This document shows positions 1 through 9,231 of a DNA stretch of 64,000 nucleotides, one piece after another (the first letter of the stretch is position 1; each line of letters opens with the position of its first letter). The stretch is from Schaalia canis (lineage in GTDB: Bacteria; Actinomycetota; Actinomycetes; Actinomycetales; Actinomycetaceae): contig NZ_RQZF01000001.1 in the NCBI RefSeq assembly GCF_003858455.1, forward strand, positions 310,001 through 374,000. Reading direction: 5' to 3'. The position numbers and the translations under genes are program-made. The notes below the pieces were generated by a model. The model saw only the letters and a program-made list of their open reading frames with translations, was not told the DNA's origin and made no database searches.

Positions 1-1688
1 CTCTCCATCACAATGGTGTTGTCGATGCATCGCGCAAGCTCGCTGACCACCGTGGCTTTGGCATTGAAGACGAGGCGTGCTTTCGTTTCTCGAGGCTTCT
101 TCACCGAGGCGGCTCCGAAGGCTTCCAAAAGCCCGTCAAAGGCGCCGGTGGCATTACGCGCTTCGCGCTGTTCGATAAGGCGCCCGGCCAGATCAGACTC
201 GGGCAGGAAGAGGACGGGCATGGTGGCCGGCTCGAAAGAGCGTACCTCGACAGAGACGTCCTGGCCTTTCAGTGCCCCTTCCGCAGCGTCGATCAAAGGT
301 AGAAGGGCGGCCTCTTCAGCAATGTCGAGGGGTTCGAGGGCTCCCAGAACCTCCATCGGGTCAAGTTCGCTAATGCGTGCTTCAGGCCGATCCAATGCCA
401 GTTGACCGAGCAGCTCCTCATCGAAGGCGAAGCCAGCGTTGAGGATGCACAGACCATTAGCGGCCGCCACCGGCTCAAGAGTGCGGAATTCGTTGTCAGT
501 GCGGGTGAAGCGGATCGCCCCGTGTTGACTCATCACCTCATCGAGCGTCATAACGCCCATTGATGTCTCGTAGTACAGAGTCGAGGCAACGAGTTCACGC
601 GTCGGGCCGTCAGTAATCGCCAGAGCCTTGAGGCCGTTGACATGAAGTGCGGTGAATTCACGGAAACGACGAGGCGACTCGTGCGCTAGTCGTGTCAACC
701 ATTGGCGGATCTGATCGCCAAGGTACTGGCGGGTATGTTCAAGGAGCTCGTCGTCGAAGAGCTGCTCACGCGATGCTGTGGGCTTGAGGTGTTCGGTATC
801 GACAACGACTCTCACGAAGTAAGCCCAGTCGGGAAGGAAGTCCGTGGCCTTCTGGGTAAGCAACATACGACGTAGGTAAACATGATGGCGCAGGCTTTGG
901 CCGGGGGAAGCGCCATTTGCCAACACATAGGCGACGCCTTTGACACCGGAGGTGGGAACCTCAACCTCGAAGGACTCAAAGGGCATGAAGCCAAAGTTTT
1001 CCGCACACCAACGATCACGCTGCATGTGGGTCATTTCCCACGGGGCTGCGGGCAGGGTCAGGGGCTCGCCTGGCTCCTGCGAGTCAGCTCGCTCGATGGT
1101 GACATTCACCGGCAAGTACTGGCCGTAGTAGCGGATCAACTCCCGTAGCACGCCATACTCGAAGAGTCGTTCACCGGGAAGGGCATCGAGAACAACGGTA
1201 GTGCCTGCATCGCCCAGTTCTGTGGGGATTTCTGAAGGGTCAGCAACGCTAACACTCCATGTGCCGTTCTCTCGTCCGACCCAGCGGACAACAGCAGATC
1301 CTGGGTGACGAGCTGAGCGAGAGTAGACGAGAATCGTGGGTGACACCATGAAGCACGACAGCAGGCCGATTCCGAATTGGCCCAGGTAGTCAGAACGGGC
1401 AAGGCCAAGTTCATCGCGCTTTGATGATGCCCCAATGGTAGCCAAAAGGTTGCGTGCCTCGTCGAGCGTCAGCCCTACACCGGAGTCAGTAATACGAAGC
1501 TGATTCCCGGTGGTGATGAAACGGATATGTGAGGGGGCTTCTGGATCAATCTCGTGACGAGCAGTGATGGCATCCAGGCCGTTTTGGAGGAGTTCTCGGA
1601 CAAAGACTCGAGGCCCTGAATAGAGGTTGCGAGAGAGAATCTCAACAACGCCGCCAAGGTCAACCTGAAAGTTCTCGTTCTGTGTCAT
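1..1688 (-). CDS. htpG: Hsp90-family chaperone (HtpG-like), 3' end outside window
   Basis: This is an ATP-dependent cytosolic chaperone of the Hsp90/GHKL ATPase family. About 562 residues are visible and the C-terminus runs off the window. The N-terminal Bergerat ATP fold is clear: RELLQNGLDA (residues 31-40) carries the catalytic Glu and the Mg-binding Asn, DSGVGL (68-73) is the ADP-binding DxGxG, and GQFGIG (103-108) is the lid glycine motif. The middle domain keeps the LRHHVYLRR-type stretch. Residue 35 is Gln where many bacterial HtpG proteins have Ser or Ala. The start is the ATG at 1686-1688; the ribosome binding site is weak. Downstream of the TPR and YbjN-like genes on the same strand, it may be part of one functional cluster (inference). 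The shorter actinobacterial Hsp90-family proteins diverge from E. coli HtpG, so the symbol indicates the family only. Confidence 0.88.
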   Translation of the reverse strand, partial: MTQNENFQVDLGGVVEILSRNLYSGPRVFVRELLQNGLDAITARHEIDPEAPSHIRFITTGNQLRITDSGVGLTLDEARNLLATIGASSKRDELGLARSDYLGQFGIGLLSCFMVSPTILVYSRSARHPGSAVVRWVGRENGTWSVSVADPSEIPTELGDAGTTVVLDALPGERLFEYGVLRELIRYYGQYLPVNVTIERADSQEPGEPLTLPAAPWEMTHMQRDRWCAENFGFMPFESFEVEVPTSGVKGVAYVLANGASPGQSLRHHVYLRRMLLTQKATDFLPDWAYFVRVVVDTEHLKPTASREQLFDDELLEHTRQYLGDQIRQWLTRLAHESPRRFREFTALHVNGLKALAITDGPTRELVASTLYYETSMGVMTLDEVMSQHGAIRFTRTDNEFRTLEPVAAANGLCILNAGFAFDEELLGQLALDRPEARISELDPMEVLGALEPLDIAEEAALLPLIDAAEGALKGQDVSVEVRSFEPATMPVLFLPESDLAGRLIEQREARNATGAFDGLLEAFGAASVKKPRETKARLVFNAKATVVSELARCIDNTIVME

Positions 1689-1940
1689 GCCGTGTTTTTA
1701 CTCTCGTATTTTTGTCTTTACCGGGTGTCTTTTGAGAATGATCCTGCCTGAGCATGGGGAGGCGAGCAACACCTAGTCGTGGGTTCTCGCTGGCCAACAC
1801 ACTGCCTAGTCCAGAAGCGATACGCAGTACTTCCCACTAAGGGAGGGGCACAGCCAGGAAAAGCTCTGGCTATGCCCCTCCACTTTGTCAGATCCTGTAA
1901 CGGAGGCGAGGGATTCGCAGCTTCCTCACTCTCGAGGCTT

Positions 1941-2414
1941 TCAGTCGTCGCTTTCTGAACGACGCTTTTCCTCAATACCGAGGTCCTTGACGTAGGCGTC
2001 AACAGCCTGGACTCCGCATGCGATTGCGATATCCAAGAATTCATCAAGCTGCTCGTCACTCAGACCTGACAGCGTCAGCATTGAGGTGTCAACACGCATC
2101 ATCAGATCCCCATCGTCGTCAACGTAGGGGCGGGCAGTACCAAAGATGGTGTTTTCATTCCACTGTTCAGCCCATGCCAATGCCTCATCGAAGCGACTGC
2201 CATCGTCGTAGTAGGCCGAGGACCAGACATACACGCTGAAGAAACGGTTCTCTGAGCCTAGTTCGATGACTGTTCCGAAACTCTCGAAGATGGAGCTGAG
2301 GTAGTTTTCGTGACGCTCATACGACCATTCCTTACGCTTCATCGCCTCCTCAAGGCGATCAAGAGTAACGGGCATCGTCACTTCAGCAGCGTCTGCTTTC
2401 TTCCTAAACCACAT
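1941..2414 (-). CDS. YbjN-domain protein (first of a pair)
   Basis: A 157-residue soluble protein with the composition and pattern of the YbjN family (a type III secretion chaperone-like fold). It starts MWFRKKADAAEV, has a central beta-rich part with two Tyr/Trp-rich strands (VYVWSSAYYDDG) and ends with the acidic helix LSGLSDEQLDEFLDIAIACG that is typical of YbjN proteins. No catalytic motif or signal peptide is visible. The gene lies 6 bases downstream of a second YbjN-like gene, so the two are almost certainly cotranscribed. A GGAGTG ribosome binding site precedes the ATG by about 9 bases. The molecular role of YbjN proteins is poorly known; the neighbouring Hsp90 and TPR genes suggest a link to protein folding or assembly (inference). 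Confidence 0.72.
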   Translation of the reverse strand: MWFRKKADAAEVTMPVTLDRLEEAMKRKEWSYERHENYLSSIFESFGTVIELGSENRFFSVYVWSSAYYDDGSRFDEALAWAEQWNENTIFGTARPYVDDDGDLMMRVDTSMLTLSGLSDEQLDEFLDIAIACGVQAVDAYVKDLGIEEKRRSESDD

Positions 2415-2420
2415 AATGTG

Positions 2421-2912
2421 TCACTCCTCTTCCGACCATGTCACCAGGTGGGGCAGTTCCTTTTCGAGATCTTCAATCGTCCCGAAGAACATTCCCATGG
2501 TGGCGTTGAAGTAATCCTTGAGCTGCTCATCGTTCAGCCCCTGGGTCAGAGGAACAGAGTGTTCCATCACGAAGATGTAGGGGGCATCCTCACTACCGTC
2601 TCCCTGAGGGTAAGACTTGGGGAAGTTCTGACTGGAATTGACCTTGTGACAGAAGGCTCGGATCGTCGCGCCATCTTCTTCCGTGGTGCTGGATCCACGC
2701 CAAACGCCTGTGGTGCGAAGAGTACGGTCGTCAATATTGATCCAGACCATGAGGGGTGTAAAACCAAAGGTCAGCTCGCCTGATTCCTGCACGCCGTAGT
2801 TGAGTTCTTCCTCATCGAGCAGGGCTCTCATGCGATCATAGGTCACTGTAGGTAGTGCCACAAAGGGCTCCTCTCCACCCCACCAGAATGGGGGATTATC
2901 AAACTTTCCCAT
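2421..2912 (-). CDS. YbjN-domain protein (second of a pair)
   Basis: A 163-residue acidic protein that shares with its neighbour the order beta-rich core followed by a helix of the form LTQGLNDEQLKDYFNATMG, matching LSGLSDEQLDEFLDIAIACG in the adjacent gene. It is therefore probably a diverged tandem duplicate of the YbjN family. No signal peptide, membrane segment or catalytic motif is seen. The ATG at 2910-2912 is preferred to a TTG one codon earlier; neither has a strong ribosome binding site. It is the promoter-proximal member of the pair, with about 90 bases separating it from the upstream TPR gene. The function is unknown. Confidence 0.66.
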   Translation of the reverse strand: MGKFDNPPFWWGGEEPFVALPTVTYDRMRALLDEEELNYGVQESGELTFGFTPLMVWINIDDRTLRTTGVWRGSSTTEEDGATIRAFCHKVNSSQNFPKSYPQGDGSEDAPYIFVMEHSVPLTQGLNDEQLKDYFNATMGMFFGTIEDLEKELPHLVTWSEEE

Positions 2913-3005
2913 CAAAGCTATCAGGTGATTACTGGTTCACAGCACAGAATGGGCTGAATGTTTCCTGGGAAGTTTCGGTGAGCGTCAAGGCCACTGCCTA
3001 ACCGC

Positions 3006-5786
3006 CTACATCGACTCACACTCAGCGAGCATCTCCTGAGCACGCCGCTTAAGAGGAATCAACTGACGAGACACATAGGACGACGTTCCCTCCAGAGCGC
3101 ACACACGATGAAGGGTCTCTCGCGCTGTCACATAATCCTCCCTATGCCCCTGAGTCCACGCCAGCATGAGCAATTGATCTGCCTGTTTGAGCACGTCCCC
3201 GCACGCCGCGAAACGTGATGCCGCCTCTGTGAAGTAGGTCAGGGCAAGAGCAAAGCGGTAGGACTCAAGCATCAACTTACCGACATCCGCATGCCACTGT
3301 GCATCCATAAGTTCCGGGCTGCGTTTACTCATGGCTGCATACTCCTGTGAGGTCACAATGGTGCGCACCTCATCCATCAGCTGTTCCATCAGCGCAAAAT
3401 CGTCATCAGACACATTGCCGGGCTGTTCAGCCAGAGCCTTAGCGCACTCATTTAAAGAGCGCACATAGGCTTGCTGAGCACGCTCAAACTGTTCCTGTGC
3501 TTTCTCAGCCTCTGACAAAGAGCGTGATTCTTTGCTCCCGCCCTCGGCAGTTGCACAAGAGAGTTGCACACGTGCCTCTTCAACTTGTGCCCGGCTCAGG
3601 TCACGATAGTGACGGTAGGCAGTAACACTCTTCCGATAAGCCTCAATCCCTCTGCGAAACTGTCGGCCACGGGTGAAGTTTTCGCCGGCTTCTGTAAAAC
3701 GGAGTGCCGCCGCTACATAGAGCTCAGCACCCATAAGATCCTGTGCGGCGCTCATGTAGTGGTCGCCTGCTGCGGTATAGAACTTCGCTCCCGCACAGGC
3801 CTCTCCCCCACGCAGATGGAGAGAGACACGTAGGGCGTACATGTGCGGGTAGTGCTCACTAATATCGAGGGCGTTCTGCGTGACCTCTGCTGCCTCGACA
3901 AAGCGTTTCTGTTTGGTAAGGGTATCGGCGAGCACACCGGCAGCAAGAGCCTGCTCAACGCGCAATCCAAGCAAAGCAGAAAGATTCGTTCCCTCACGCA
4001 ATGCATCAATCGCTTCGTCATAATAGCCAGCACTCGTTGCCGCCTGAGAAAGGCCAGCAAGACCGCGAATCCTTACCCCAAGATCTTCAACGCTGGGGGT
4101 GCGCATCGCCTCATCAGCAAGCGCTGCAGCCTCCATATAGCGCCTCAGGTCAAGCATGTCATCCGACTTTTGGATCAACATATACGCGGCGTCATTGGTG
4201 ACAGTGCGGTCTTCAGAGGTCTCATGATCGTAATCGACGGAAGAGAGTGCATCGTTGACAATCCATTCCCAGGTCTGCACCAAGTGCTCATCAAGTTGAG
4301 AACGGAAAGACTCATCCGCCAACTGTGGGTCCAGACAGACGCGCTCTCGCGCCTGGTAATAATGGATGGAGGGGACATACTGGCCAAGACGAGCACACGC
4401 ATCAATAAGCTCAAGGAAGCTCATCTGCTTCCATGCACCATTCACCTGAAGGGTGACGTAAGGGGGCTGATCATCCTCATCATCGGCAGAGGTGGCCTGA
4501 TCATCGTCACCACGAACCTGCCCGACAGCAGCTCCACCTGAAGACTCCCCGGAGGTTCGCACAGCCTGATCATCCCCTACCTGGGACAGCGGCGTGTAGT
4601 CGCCCAAACCAGTAACGTCCTTAAGCAGACCTTCCTCAGGAAGCGCAGGCGCAGGCGCAGGATTCATTGCTTTCAGAACGCTGGTTCGCTCAAAACCCGG
4701 GTTCGGATGACCGGGACGTGCGTCAAACAAGTCAGCAAGCTTCAGTGCCAATTCCTTCATCCACGTGCGGGCCTCAGCAAGGGTGGGATTGTGCAACGTC
4801 GGATATTCAGCCCACTGGAGATCGTTGCCAGGGAGCGTCACCTGGAGGACACGGTCGTCCTCGTCAGATGGGAAGGAATCAAGCAAAATGACACCCGATG
4901 TCGCCATGTTCATCAGTGCGCGCGGGCTCTCCGCGACGGTCCACCACGGCATATGACGCGTAAGGATCGACAAACCTCGCTCAAGACGATCTGGACGACC
5001 CGCCCGGCCTGAGAGCGCGAGGTAGACCATATGCTCCGTGAGATACTCAACGTACTCAGGGCTTTGCTGATGGCAGCGGTAGGAACGCACATGTAGAGCC
5101 CAGGCTTCAGAGTCCCGGCCAAGATAGAGCAGAGGTTTGAGCATCTCCCCCATGAGGTGCTCTCGCATATTCTCCTCAACATCCCCATCAATCGCTAAGC
5201 CTTTTTCGCCGATGGCGACAGCTAGCTCCCACTCGCTCCTCTGAGCGTGGTAGTTCACCTCAACAGCGCAGTCACGGATGGTTGCCTCGACAACCTCAAA
5301 AGGTGTCGTTGAGAGGAAGCGCGCATATTCTTCTTCTGCTTCCGCTTCCTGCCCGAGGGACAAAAGAAGCTGCCAACGCCTCAGATGGTACGTCTTTAAG
5401 GGATACCCGCCCTGAAGGAAGTATTGATACATCTGAGTGCTCAGGGATTCGATCTGTTCAACCGAAACGTGGGGAACCGTGGCAACTCCACGAAGCATGT
5501 AGTCATAGGTGAAAGCGAAGGCACGTAGCGCCTCTTCAGAAAATAACTCGGGATGCTCGTGATGTGTTCGATGAACCCACATGAAGGGGCCAATGACACG
5601 CGTTGATTCTCCACCCCCGACATAGGCGCTACAGAGTTGAAGATGGCAGTAGACAGCAAGTTCATCATTGCCGTGTTCAAGCGCAAGGGTTGCTGCCTTT
5701 GCCCAGAGTGACGAACAGGTCTTTCCCCAAGGAGTTGCGCTTGCACGCTCAATCAGATCTCTGAGATCTTCATCGATTTCACTCAT
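3006..5786 (-). CDS. Large tetratricopeptide-repeat protein
   Basis: A 926-residue soluble helical protein made mostly of degenerate TPR-like helix pairs. Segments such as AAALADEAMRTPSVEDLGVR, GYYDEAIDALREGTNLSALL and YTAAGDHYMSAAQDLMGAE have the small-residue and aromatic spacing of TPRs. There is no signal peptide or membrane segment. A variable linker at about residues 375-455, rich in Asp, Gly and Ser, separates an N-terminal helical half from a C-terminal half with the denser TPR pattern. The start has a good GGAAGG ribosome binding site 9 bases before the ATG. It heads the minus-strand series TPR, YbjN, YbjN, Hsp90. TPR proteins are common Hsp90 partners in eukaryotes, so a co-chaperone or scaffold role is conceivable, but that is inference only. 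Confidence 0.72.
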   Translation of the reverse strand: MSEIDEDLRDLIERASATPWGKTCSSLWAKAATLALEHGNDELAVYCHLQLCSAYVGGGESTRVIGPFMWVHRTHHEHPELFSEEALRAFAFTYDYMLRGVATVPHVSVEQIESLSTQMYQYFLQGGYPLKTYHLRRWQLLLSLGQEAEAEEEYARFLSTTPFEVVEATIRDCAVEVNYHAQRSEWELAVAIGEKGLAIDGDVEENMREHLMGEMLKPLLYLGRDSEAWALHVRSYRCHQQSPEYVEYLTEHMVYLALSGRAGRPDRLERGLSILTRHMPWWTVAESPRALMNMATSGVILLDSFPSDEDDRVLQVTLPGNDLQWAEYPTLHNPTLAEARTWMKELALKLADLFDARPGHPNPGFERTSVLKAMNPAPAPALPEEGLLKDVTGLGDYTPLSQVGDDQAVRTSGESSGGAAVGQVRGDDDQATSADDEDDQPPYVTLQVNGAWKQMSFLELIDACARLGQYVPSIHYYQARERVCLDPQLADESFRSQLDEHLVQTWEWIVNDALSSVDYDHETSEDRTVTNDAAYMLIQKSDDMLDLRRYMEAAALADEAMRTPSVEDLGVRIRGLAGLSQAATSAGYYDEAIDALREGTNLSALLGLRVEQALAAGVLADTLTKQKRFVEAAEVTQNALDISEHYPHMYALRVSLHLRGGEACAGAKFYTAAGDHYMSAAQDLMGAELYVAAALRFTEAGENFTRGRQFRRGIEAYRKSVTAYRHYRDLSRAQVEEARVQLSCATAEGGSKESRSLSEAEKAQEQFERAQQAYVRSLNECAKALAEQPGNVSDDDFALMEQLMDEVRTIVTSQEYAAMSKRSPELMDAQWHADVGKLMLESYRFALALTYFTEAASRFAACGDVLKQADQLLMLAWTQGHREDYVTARETLHRVCALEGTSSYVSRQLIPLKRRAQEMLAECESM

Positions 5787-6107
5787 GTTTTATCCTTCCT
5801 CAGAGAGAGTCGATAGTTGAGCTCAGCCGACCACACTTGCAGCGGCACACACTTCAACGTCATCACATCAATCTCTAGACCGTGCCCCAGTCAGCACTGA
5901 CGTTTTGGAAGGGACATCAATGCCTTCCTGTCACAAAGTGCCTCACAATCTGCACACACCGCATGTCAGGCTAACAGCTATCTCTGAGAAATTCCCCGAG
6001 AACCGATCGGGAGCCGTCCGGGAAATACGAAGATGGGCCGCGCTGAGCACGGCCCATCTTCAAAACGTCCGCCCTCCTTCAGGAAGGCAAACGCCTGCGG
6101 CTCACCG
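5787..6107. other. Intergenic stretch between TPR gene and hydrolase gene
   Basis: These 321 bases lie upstream of the TPR gene and downstream of the wall-anchored hydrolase gene, both on the minus strand. They hold the hydrolase terminator hairpin (6030-6060) and presumably the promoter of the TPR-YbjN-Hsp90 series, for which no confident -35/-10 pair could be picked. No coding pattern was seen. Confidence 0.5.
6030..6060 (-). terminator. Hairpin terminator after hydrolase gene
   Basis: An 11-base perfect stem (AAGATGGGCCG pairing with CGGCCCATCTT) with a 9-base loop lies about 50 bases beyond the stop codon of the minus-strand hydrolase gene. The minus strand continues with a short mixed T-run (CGTATTT) rather than a strong U tract. 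Confidence 0.6.
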
Positions 6108-8573
6108 CTATCGAGTCACGCGAGCTCCTCGTTGAGCGATGAAAGCAGAGGCAAGCACCATAAGCGCTCCGGCGGGAAGCACTCCCAAGACAAGAAGGAG
6201 GGAGTCTTGCGTCGAAGCACCCGTAGCGGCCAGCTTCTTCTGAGGTGAGGAAGGCTGAGCATCCGTGGTTACCGTCGGAGCAGATGCGCCCTCGGCGTTC
6301 TCCTTCTTGGAATCTTGAGCCTTCTCGTTACCGGATTCACCATCCTTTGAAGGATCATCACCCGTTGCCGGAGGCACTAAAATTCCCGAGTTATTGCCAG
6401 GGGCAACAGCCGCAGCCGTTACCGTCAAGATGCCGACCCCCTTGACGGTAGGGTCATTGTCAGCGGGGTTGGCCGGCGCAACAGCAACTTCAACTTCCCC
6501 AGCAGCAGCACCGGCAGGAATTGCCACGCTAAAGGTGGCCACACCTTCAGCCGAGCTGCGGGCCGAACCCTTGACTAAGAATCCATCAGGAACGGTGAGG
6601 ACATAGTCTGTGTTGCGCACCAGTCCAGTGACCATGATCTGGACCTCGCTGCCAGCAGCCCCACTTGTCGGAGCAATTTCCACCGTGGGGCGGAACGAGT
6701 GAATCTGACACTCGTTCCCTGTGATGACATTGGAGAAAATATCCTTCGTCGACACGTTGGTAGCGCCCGTTTGATCCGTCGGAACAACGAGATCAACAAA
6801 GTACCGGTCCCCAATCTCGGCTGCGCAGTCGCCTGCGCCTGCCGTGTACGAGCAGTGCTTGTTTGCTGCCACGCTCAATAGCGTGCCACCCAAGGCATGT
6901 GCAGCAACAACACCATCTTGATAAGGGGTCGCTGGATCGTAGGTTGTCGAAACAACGAGGATATTAGGCATTGCCGTCAATGTCTTGCCCTGAGGCAAAG
7001 TCTGCTGGGTGCTGTAGTACGTGCACCAATCAGCTTCGGGTTCTAGACCGCGTTGAGTGCCATCAGGGTTCTTACCTGGATCGGTGAAGGGAGCAAGTGC
7101 GTATTGGTCCTCAAGGCGCTTACGCGCCGCAGCGAGCTCATTTGCCCCTTCGGGTGTGCCCGCGTCAGTGCACCAAATGCTTTGGAAGGCTCCGTTGAAG
7201 AACGTGTAGCGTCCTGCCTCATCACGCTCGTAGTAGCTGTCAGCAAGAAGCATCGCGGTGTCACCAGTGTTATTGTCTTTCAGCTCTGTAAGAGCCATGT
7301 TGAGAAATGGCCAGATGCTTTCGTCATACATTGCCTGGATACTTGCCTGCGTGACGTCCTTAAAAGAGACTGGGCGTGGCGTTGCTTCCGTGGTGGCGTA
7401 GGCGGTTGCTCCCCATGCCTTTTGTGCGATCGCCTGGTAGTTGGCCATGAGTTCGCTAAGGTCCTGCGAGGTTCCCACTGCGCAGGGGACCTTTTCACCA
7501 TTGACGGTGAAACCGTTATTAGTTGCACAGGTTGTCAGGAACTGTTTAAAGGTGGACTGGAAGCCTTGAAGCTGAGCGAGTTCAGAGGAAAGTCCCTGAC
7601 TGTTATTGGCGGTGTATTGCTCGTATTTCTTTGCTTCCTCAGCATTGTTTTCAAAAGGATTGACAACGCCGTCGAGAATCATTGCACGGATATTGTCAGG
7701 GAAGGCCATGGCGTACTGGTAGCCGATGGAGGTGCCATACGAGTAGCCGAGGTAATTGATCTTAGGATCACCAACAGCGGCACGAGCAATATCGAGGTCG
7801 CGGACCACGTTGCCTGTGCCTACATTGTCGATAAACTTCTTGCCGTTGATTCCTGTGAATCCCTTGCCGCTATTGGTGTAGCACTGCTGGGTGTTGTATT
7901 CCAGCACCGAGTTTTTCTGCTCGGCGGTCAGCAGATCAGAGCCCTGACGTTGGATATCGAAGGCATGGGAGGATTGGCAGCGGACCATCGGGAGTGACGA
8001 GGATACGCCACGCGGATCGAAGCCGACGTAATCGAAGCGATCACGAACTGGGCCGGTGTCATTGAGGGCGCCCAGGGCAGAACTCATGCCGGAGGCACCC
8101 GGACCACCTGGATCGACAAAGATTGTGCCGATACGTTGAGAAGGCTCACGAGCGGGGACCTTCAAAAGGCCAATTGCAATGGTGGGGCCATCGGGTTCGT
8201 CATAGTTCAAGGGCACGATGAGGTAGCCACATTCGACTCCCTCACTGGGGTAACCCTTGCCATCTGGGGCAAAAGGTTGGCAGTCCCCCCATTCGATTTT
8301 CTGGGAGTAGAACTCATGAAGTGCCGGTAGGGTCACTCCCGCACCTGGCCCACCGGCATGTGGGCGCCCGATGGTATATGAGCCGTCAGTATTTTTGAAA
8401 CGATCGGCAGCGGCTGGCATGAGGTACTGGCTATCCTCAGGGGTGATTGCTGCGAAATCGAGAGGATCAGGAACTGGCGCGGCAAGAGCACCGCCAGCCA
8501 AGACCGTCATTGTTATCGCGGATGTGACCGCAGCTGCGGTCAGCGTTGCGAGGCTGTGAAGTGGAGTCCTCAT
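6108..8573 (-). CDS. Wall-anchored alpha/beta hydrolase (tripeptidyl-aminopeptidase-like) with LAxTG signal
   Basis: An 821-residue secreted serine hydrolase of the TAP/SCO-tripeptidyl-aminopeptidase type (S33-like). A signal peptide spans residues 1-31 (cleavage near GGALAA-PVP). VDPGGPG (153-159) is the oxyanion motif, GYSYG (276-280) holds the nucleophile Ser278, YDPATP (545-550) gives Asp546, and NKHCSY (571-576) gives His573, completing a triad. A beta-sandwich region at about 630-715 and a Lys/Glu/Asp/Ser linker follow. LAATG (781-785), a hydrophobic segment and a basic tail form a sortase signal. The start at 8573 is chosen because GGAGGGACCTC directly precedes it and the signal peptide then begins correctly; an upstream ATG at 8639 would add 22 residues with no sense as a signal. 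It probably trims peptides at the cell surface. Anchoring this hydrolase family to the wall is less usual than plain secretion. Confidence 0.85.
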   Translation of the reverse strand: MRTPLHSLATLTAAAVTSAITMTVLAGGALAAPVPDPLDFAAITPEDSQYLMPAAADRFKNTDGSYTIGRPHAGGPGAGVTLPALHEFYSQKIEWGDCQPFAPDGKGYPSEGVECGYLIVPLNYDEPDGPTIAIGLLKVPAREPSQRIGTIFVDPGGPGASGMSSALGALNDTGPVRDRFDYVGFDPRGVSSSLPMVRCQSSHAFDIQRQGSDLLTAEQKNSVLEYNTQQCYTNSGKGFTGINGKKFIDNVGTGNVVRDLDIARAAVGDPKINYLGYSYGTSIGYQYAMAFPDNIRAMILDGVVNPFENNAEEAKKYEQYTANNSQGLSSELAQLQGFQSTFKQFLTTCATNNGFTVNGEKVPCAVGTSQDLSELMANYQAIAQKAWGATAYATTEATPRPVSFKDVTQASIQAMYDESIWPFLNMALTELKDNNTGDTAMLLADSYYERDEAGRYTFFNGAFQSIWCTDAGTPEGANELAAARKRLEDQYALAPFTDPGKNPDGTQRGLEPEADWCTYYSTQQTLPQGKTLTAMPNILVVSTTYDPATPYQDGVVAAHALGGTLLSVAANKHCSYTAGAGDCAAEIGDRYFVDLVVPTDQTGATNVSTKDIFSNVITGNECQIHSFRPTVEIAPTSGAAGSEVQIMVTGLVRNTDYVLTVPDGFLVKGSARSSAEGVATFSVAIPAGAAAGEVEVAVAPANPADNDPTVKGVGILTVTAAAVAPGNNSGILVPPATGDDPSKDGESGNEKAQDSKKENAEGASAPTVTTDAQPSSPQKKLAATGASTQDSLLLVLGVLPAGALMVLASAFIAQRGARVTR

Positions 8574-8777
8574 GAGGTCCCTCCAATAAGATTCGATAGA
8601 GATTGCACGAGCATGCGCCTCTATTGTGGAGGGCCTCACCCCTGACTTTCAGAATGTCTCAAATAGTGTCTGAAGTGCATATATAAAGCATATTTCCTCA
8701 AGTGAAGCTGCGTTTTTCTCGCCACCACGCTCCTTCCAGCGCGGGGCCTCTTCCACTGCGGTAATGCTGTTGTGCGC

Positions 8778-8835
8778 ACACAGAAAAGTTGCCTGTGGGG
8801 AAACATTTGTTTCCCCACAGGCAACTTTTCTGTGT
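8778..8835. terminator. Very long perfect hairpin between hydrolase and receiver-like genes
   Basis: A 28-base perfect inverted repeat with only two unpaired central bases lies between the stop of the receiver-like gene (8845) and the start of the hydrolase gene (8573), both minus strand. Each arm carries an AAAAG or CTTTT run, so the fold would act as a terminator on either strand. Its position 10 bases after the receiver-like stop codon fits a Rho-independent terminator with an unusually long stem. Confidence 0.75.
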
Positions 8836-8844
8836 CTTGGAGGA

Positions 8845-9231
8845 TCAGGCAGTCAACACGTGAGCAATCGACTCTTGAACGGTGATCGGATCAAAGGGGG
8901 CAGGGATCGTAACGGCTGCGCCCGCCCATGTTGCCAACCATTCATCCTGTGGGCGAGCAGTCAGAACAACCAGCGGGGGAAGTTCTTCATGGGTCGTTGC
9001 CAGTTCACGAGCGATGGAAAGACCCCCCTCCTTAGGGGATTCGGCATCAAGAACGAGGGCTGCGAATTCGACGGAATCCACAAGATCGTGGACACCATAA
9101 GCCGTTGCTGCCTCGTGCCAAACAATAGTGGGAGCGTCCTTGGACGCGCGAACACCAACGGCGTCCTTGATGGCCTTTCGGGTTTCGCTATCGTCGCTGA
9201 AGAGCAGGACATTGACCTGTGCGTCGGACAT
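8845..9231 (-). CDS. Orphan receiver-like (pseudo-receiver) protein
   Basis: A 128-residue stand-alone protein with the alternating strand/helix pattern of a response-regulator receiver domain: VNVLLFSDDSE at the N-terminal acidic pocket, ALVLDAESP with a candidate phospho-Asp near residue 62, and VVLTARPQD with the switch Thr. The usual Lys-Pro pair of the last loop is replaced by an Ala-Pro (TIPAPFDP), so the invariant lysine is missing and normal phosphorylation switching is doubtful. No output domain or adjacent histidine kinase is present. The start at 9231 is supported by GGAGGAAAGGCCCC just before the ATG; a longer reading from 9309 lacks this. It may be a phosphorylation-independent adaptor (inference). 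Confidence 0.68.
   Translation of the reverse strand: MSDAQVNVLLFSDDSETRKAIKDAVGVRASKDAPTIVWHEAATAYGVHDLVDSVEFAALVLDAESPKEGGLSIARELATTHEELPPLVVLTARPQDEWLATWAGAAVTIPAPFDPITVQESIAHVLTA

Noticed and set aside
3843-4541. A 232-codon plus-strand frame
   Set aside because: Antisense to the TPR gene without start signals or recognisable protein features.
7053-7997. A 314-codon open frame on the plus strand
   Set aside because: It lies fully antisense to the alpha/beta hydrolase gene, has no ribosome binding site and no family features; it mirrors the codon bias of the real gene.
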